This document shows positions 31,905 through 35,246 of a stretch of 35,246 nt of DNA, in pieces. Position numbers and translations under genes: made by a program. The notes beneath the pieces were generated by a model. It worked only from the letters and a program-made list of their open reading frames with translations. It was not told the DNA's origin and searched no databases. This DNA comes from Caulobacter sp. GTDB lineage: Bacteria > Pseudomonadota > Alphaproteobacteria > Caulobacterales > Caulobacteraceae. Where the stretch lies: the NCBI GenBank assembly GCA_030652755.1, contig JAUSPV010000310.1:1-35246 (forward strand), in the 5' to 3' direction. How positions within the stretch are numbered: position 1 is the stretch's first letter; each line of letters opens with the position of its first letter.

Positions 31905-33136
31905 GCCTGGGCTCCCGAAAGGTCCTGCGCCGGGTCGGACCGGCTGGCGATCCAGGCGGGCGCGACGGCGGCCATCAGGGCGAGGCCAAGGGCGGCGGCG
32001 ACGGTCAACAGGTCGGCCACGCCCATCGGGGGCTGAGCCAGGCCGGCGCCGCCCAGCGACGGGGCCGTCAGTCCCGCGCCGAGGAACACCAGCAGCCGCG
32101 CGCCGGCGACGCCCAGGACCCCGCCGGCCAGTCCCAGAAGCAGCGCCTCGGTGGTGAGGAGCAGGAAGACCTGGCGCGCCGACATGCCCAGCGCCCTCAG
32201 AAGGGCGATATCCCGCCTGCGCTGTCCGACGGCCCCGATCAGTCCGACCAGAAAGCCGGCGGCCGCGAGGACCAGCAGCACGGCGCCCAGCGCGCGGAGG
32301 AGCTCGAGCCCCGGTCCCAGAAGGGAGAACAGCCTGGCCATCTCCACCGGCGGCGCGGCGGCCTGAAGGTCGGGGATCGCCCGCACCCGCGCCGGCAGGG
32401 TGACGGCGCCCATCGGCGAGCGGTACTGGATCAGCAGCGCCGTCACCTGCCTGTCCGCCGGGGCTGCCGCCTGTTCGGCGTCATGGTGATGATGGGCGTG
32501 GTCGTCGGCCGGCGGCTCGCTCTCGCCGTGCACGGCCCAGACGCTGGCCAGATCCACGAGGATCAGGCGGTCGGCCACCGAACCGGTCGGCGCGAGGACG
32601 CCGACCACCTTGTAGGGCGCGTGGTCATGCTGCTGGCCACTGTCGATGAGGCCGTGCGACCCGATGAAGGTTTTACCGATCCGCAGATCCAGCCGGCGGG
32701 CGACCTCTGAGCCGACCACCGCCTCCATAGGCCTGGCCCACGGCCGCCCGCTGGCGAGCTTGCCGCCGTAGATCTGCAGATAGTCCGGCGTCGTGCCAAC
32801 GATCCGGGCGCCGCGATAGCTGTCGCCCATCGACACCGGCACGGCGAGCTTGACCAGGGGACTGCGCGCGATCTTCTCGGCCTCGGCCAGCGGGATGTTC
32901 CCGGTCGGCGCGTCCGCCTGAAGCACCGCCGACAGCACCAGCTGCAGCGGGCTGCCCTTGGCGCCGACGACAAGGTCCACGCTAGCCAGATCCCGGGTCA
33001 GACGCGCCTGCGCCGCGCGCTCGACCTGGACCAGGGCCAGGACCACGGCCAGGCCGATGGCCAGGGTCACGACGTGCAGGGCCCAGGACAGCGGACGCCG
33101 ACGAATGAAGGCGATGACGAGCTTCCAGGTCGTCAT
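31901..33136 (-). CDS. FtsX/MacB-type ABC permease with His-rich loop
   Basis: A 411-residue permease of the type VII (MacB/LolCE/FtsX) class: one N-terminal helix (about 17-37), a large periplasmic domain (about 40-275) and three C-terminal helices (about 285-305, 325-350, 370-395), with the conserved RRRDIALLRALGMSARQVF coupling helix. In the periplasmic domain lies a metal-binding-like run, H203 then DDHAHHHHDAE at 211-221, not typical of LolC/E or MacB and suggesting zinc (or another transition metal) binding. Its start overlaps the ATPase stop (ATGA). Confidence 0.87.
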   Translation of the reverse strand: MTTWKLVIAFIRRRPLSWALHVVTLAIGLAVVLALVQVERAAQARLTRDLASVDLVVGAKGSPLQLVLSAVLQADAPTGNIPLAEAEKIARSPLVKLAVPVSMGDSYRGARIVGTTPDYLQIYGGKLASGRPWARPMEAVVGSEVARRLDLRIGKTFIGSHGLIDSGQQHDHAPYKVVGVLAPTGSVADRLILVDLASVWAVHGESEPPADDHAHHHHDAEQAAAPADRQVTALLIQYRSPMGAVTLPARVRAIPDLQAAAPPVEMARLFSLLGPGLELLRALGAVLLVLAAAGFLVGLIGAVGQRRRDIALLRALGMSARQVFLLLTTEALLLGLAGGVLGVAGARLLVFLGAGLTAPSLGGAGLAQPPMGVADLLTVAAALGLALMAAVAPAWIASRSDPAQDLSGAQA

Positions 33137-33771
33137 GACATGGGCTCCGTCTCGAAGACGGTCAGGCCGCGCTGACGAAGGCGGCCGTCGTGCGTGGCGA
33201 TGACCAGCGCGGCTCCGGTGTCCCGCGCCGCCTGGAGGAGCAGCGCAAGGGTCGTCTCGCAGGCCTGGTCGTCCAGGCTGGCGGTCGGCTCGTCGGCGAG
33301 GATGAGCCGAGGTCGCAGCAGCATCGCCCGGGCGATCGCGACACGCTGCGCCTGGCCCCGGCTCAGCCGCTCGGCCGGGCGATGCGCCAGGTCGGCGAGG
33401 CCCATCGAGTCAAGCAACGCCTGGGCGCGGGGTGCGTCCGGCTCCAGGCCGGCGGCGAACGGCGCCAGCAGCACATTGTCCAGCGCCGAGAGGCCGGCGA
33501 CCAGGTGCAGATCCTGGAACACAAAGCCCATGGCGCTGCCCCGCAGGCGGTCCCGGCCGCGTCGGTCCAGCGCTGTCAGGTCGATGCCGCCAAGCAAGGC
33601 CTGTCCGCCGTGGATCGGCGCCAAGCCCGCCAGCGCCAGCAGCGCGGTGGTCTTCCCGGCGCCGGAGGGGCCGACGATCAGCACCGCCTCGCCCTGGGCC
33701 GCCGTCAGCCGCTCGATCCGGGCGACCGGTCCCGCGCCCCGGCCGACGACGAGGTTCTCCACGCGCAGCAT
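33133..33771 (-). CDS. LolD/MacB-like ABC ATPase
   Basis: A 212-residue ATPase partner of the FtsX-type permease. Walker A GPSGAGKTT is at residues 34-42, the Q-loop in FVFQDLHLV, the signature is LSRGQAQR (Arg in place of the usual Gly, as in several LolD-like proteins), and Walker B is LILADEPTASLDD. These ATPases drive mechanical movement of the periplasmic domains rather than transport through a channel. It starts 2 bp after the Zur-like gene, so the genes are probably one transcript. Confidence 0.88.
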   Translation of the reverse strand: MLRVENLVVGRGAGPVARIERLTAAQGEAVLIVGPSGAGKTTALLALAGLAPIHGGQALLGGIDLTALDRRGRDRLRGSAMGFVFQDLHLVAGLSALDNVLLAPFAAGLEPDAPRAQALLDSMGLADLAHRPAERLSRGQAQRVAIARAMLLRPRLILADEPTASLDDQACETTLALLLQAARDTGAALVIATHDGRLRQRGLTVFETEPMS

Positions 33772-33773
33772 GA

Positions 33774-34150
33774 TCAGGCCGCTCCAGCTGTTGTCGCGAG
33801 ACGGTCAGCCTCATCGGGCAGGTCGGCGCCCTCGGCGCAGGCCGCACAGAAGAGCAATCCGAGCTCCGGCGCCCGAGGTGGCCGCGCGACATAGCCATGA
33901 TGCCGGTCGAGGCGCACGATGAGGCCCGCGTTCCAGAGCCGGCGAAGGATTCTTCCGACCGCGCCCGGAGGCATCGCCGCTTCCGGCGTCTCGTCGGCGA
34001 GGTCGCGGATGCCGCGCGCGGTGAGCGGCAGGCCATGCAGGATCAGCAGCGCCAGCACGACGACACAGCGGGGCGGCAAGACGAGGCCTTCGGCCTCGCA
34101 CCGCTGCAATGTCGCCTCCAGAGAAGCCAGCGCGGGTGAAAGGTCTGCCG

Positions 34151-34154
<4 letters not shown>
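33774..34154 (-). CDS. Short Zur/Fur-like regulator with reduced metal site
   Basis: A 126-residue protein whose first 90 residues follow the Fur-family winged-helix pattern (LVLPPRCVVVLALLILHGLPLTA, then GAVGRILRRLWNAGLIVRLD, HHGYVAR; quoted in part). The dimer/metal domain is cut short: one CAAC pair (C103, C106) as in the first Cys2 of Zur (LLFCAACAEG), but no HxH before it and no second CxxC after it. The start is GTG 34154, overlapping the GTPase stop (GTGA); a longer frame to 34421 is a GTPase shadow. Sitting between a COG0523 GTPase and a His-rich ABC system, it may be a zinc-responsive repressor with altered or weakened sensing. Assignment to Fur rather than another wHTH family is fairly but not fully secure. 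Confidence 0.68.

Positions 34155-35246
<1,092 letters not shown>

Overview
The window is very GC-rich, its genes are tightly packed with ATGA/GTGA stop-start overlaps, and its gene content points to a Caulobacteraceae alphaproteobacterium (Caulobacter, Phenylobacterium or Brevundimonas type). The strongest clue is a four-gene block on the minus strand that matches the holdfast-polysaccharide genes hfsE-hfsF-hfsG-hfsH in order and content. The second is a lipoprotein, TonB-dependent receptor and 12-gene type II secretion (T2SS) locus laid out like the C. crescentus elpS locus. Genus is an inference; there is no rRNA or other marker in the window.

Layout. (1) 1-95: REP/MITE-like inverted repeat. 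(2) 111-4836, minus: hfsE (initiating sugar-phosphate transferase), hfsF (flippase), hfsG (glycosyltransferase) and hfsH (deacetylase). (3) 4957-5736, minus: transglutaminase-like protein. (4) 6044-10207, plus: high-affinity phosphate uptake operon pstS-pstC-pstA-pstB ending in an ArsR-type regulator instead of the usual phoU/phoB. (5) 10471-14642, plus: ElpS-like surface lipoprotein and a TonB-dependent receptor. (6) 14792-25091, plus: complete gspCDEFGHIJKLMN, followed by a translationally coupled small periplasmic protein (25088-25561). (7) 25568-27624, minus and convergent: prepilin peptidase gspO overlapping the 3' end of a Tat-exported PhoX-type alkaline phosphatase gene. (8) 27724-29463, minus: ABC exporter. 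(9) 29584-30521, plus: gene graveyard with a truncated, amber-interrupted nitrilase/amidase and the C-terminal stub of a succinate-semialdehyde-dehydrogenase-like gene. (10) 30556-35246, minus: methyltransferase and a predicted zinc-homeostasis operon (COG0523 GTPase, short Zur-like regulator, LolD/MacB-type ABC ATPase and permease with a His-rich loop, DUF3299 lipoprotein).

Blocks 4-7 look like one phosphate-scavenging island of about 21.5 kb. PhoX would release phosphate from organic esters; the T2SS and its peptidase would move proteins, possibly including PhoX and an ElpS-processing protease, to the outside; ElpS and the receptor sit at the cell surface; PstSCAB imports the phosphate. In support, TGTCAC-containing motifs resembling half or whole PhoB boxes lie upstream of pstS, elpS, gspC and phoX, which are the transcription units expected for such an island. 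Strong hairpins between pstS/pstC, elpS/receptor and receptor/gspC suggest that mRNA processing or partial termination sets protein ratios. The regulatory reading is inference from sequence alone.
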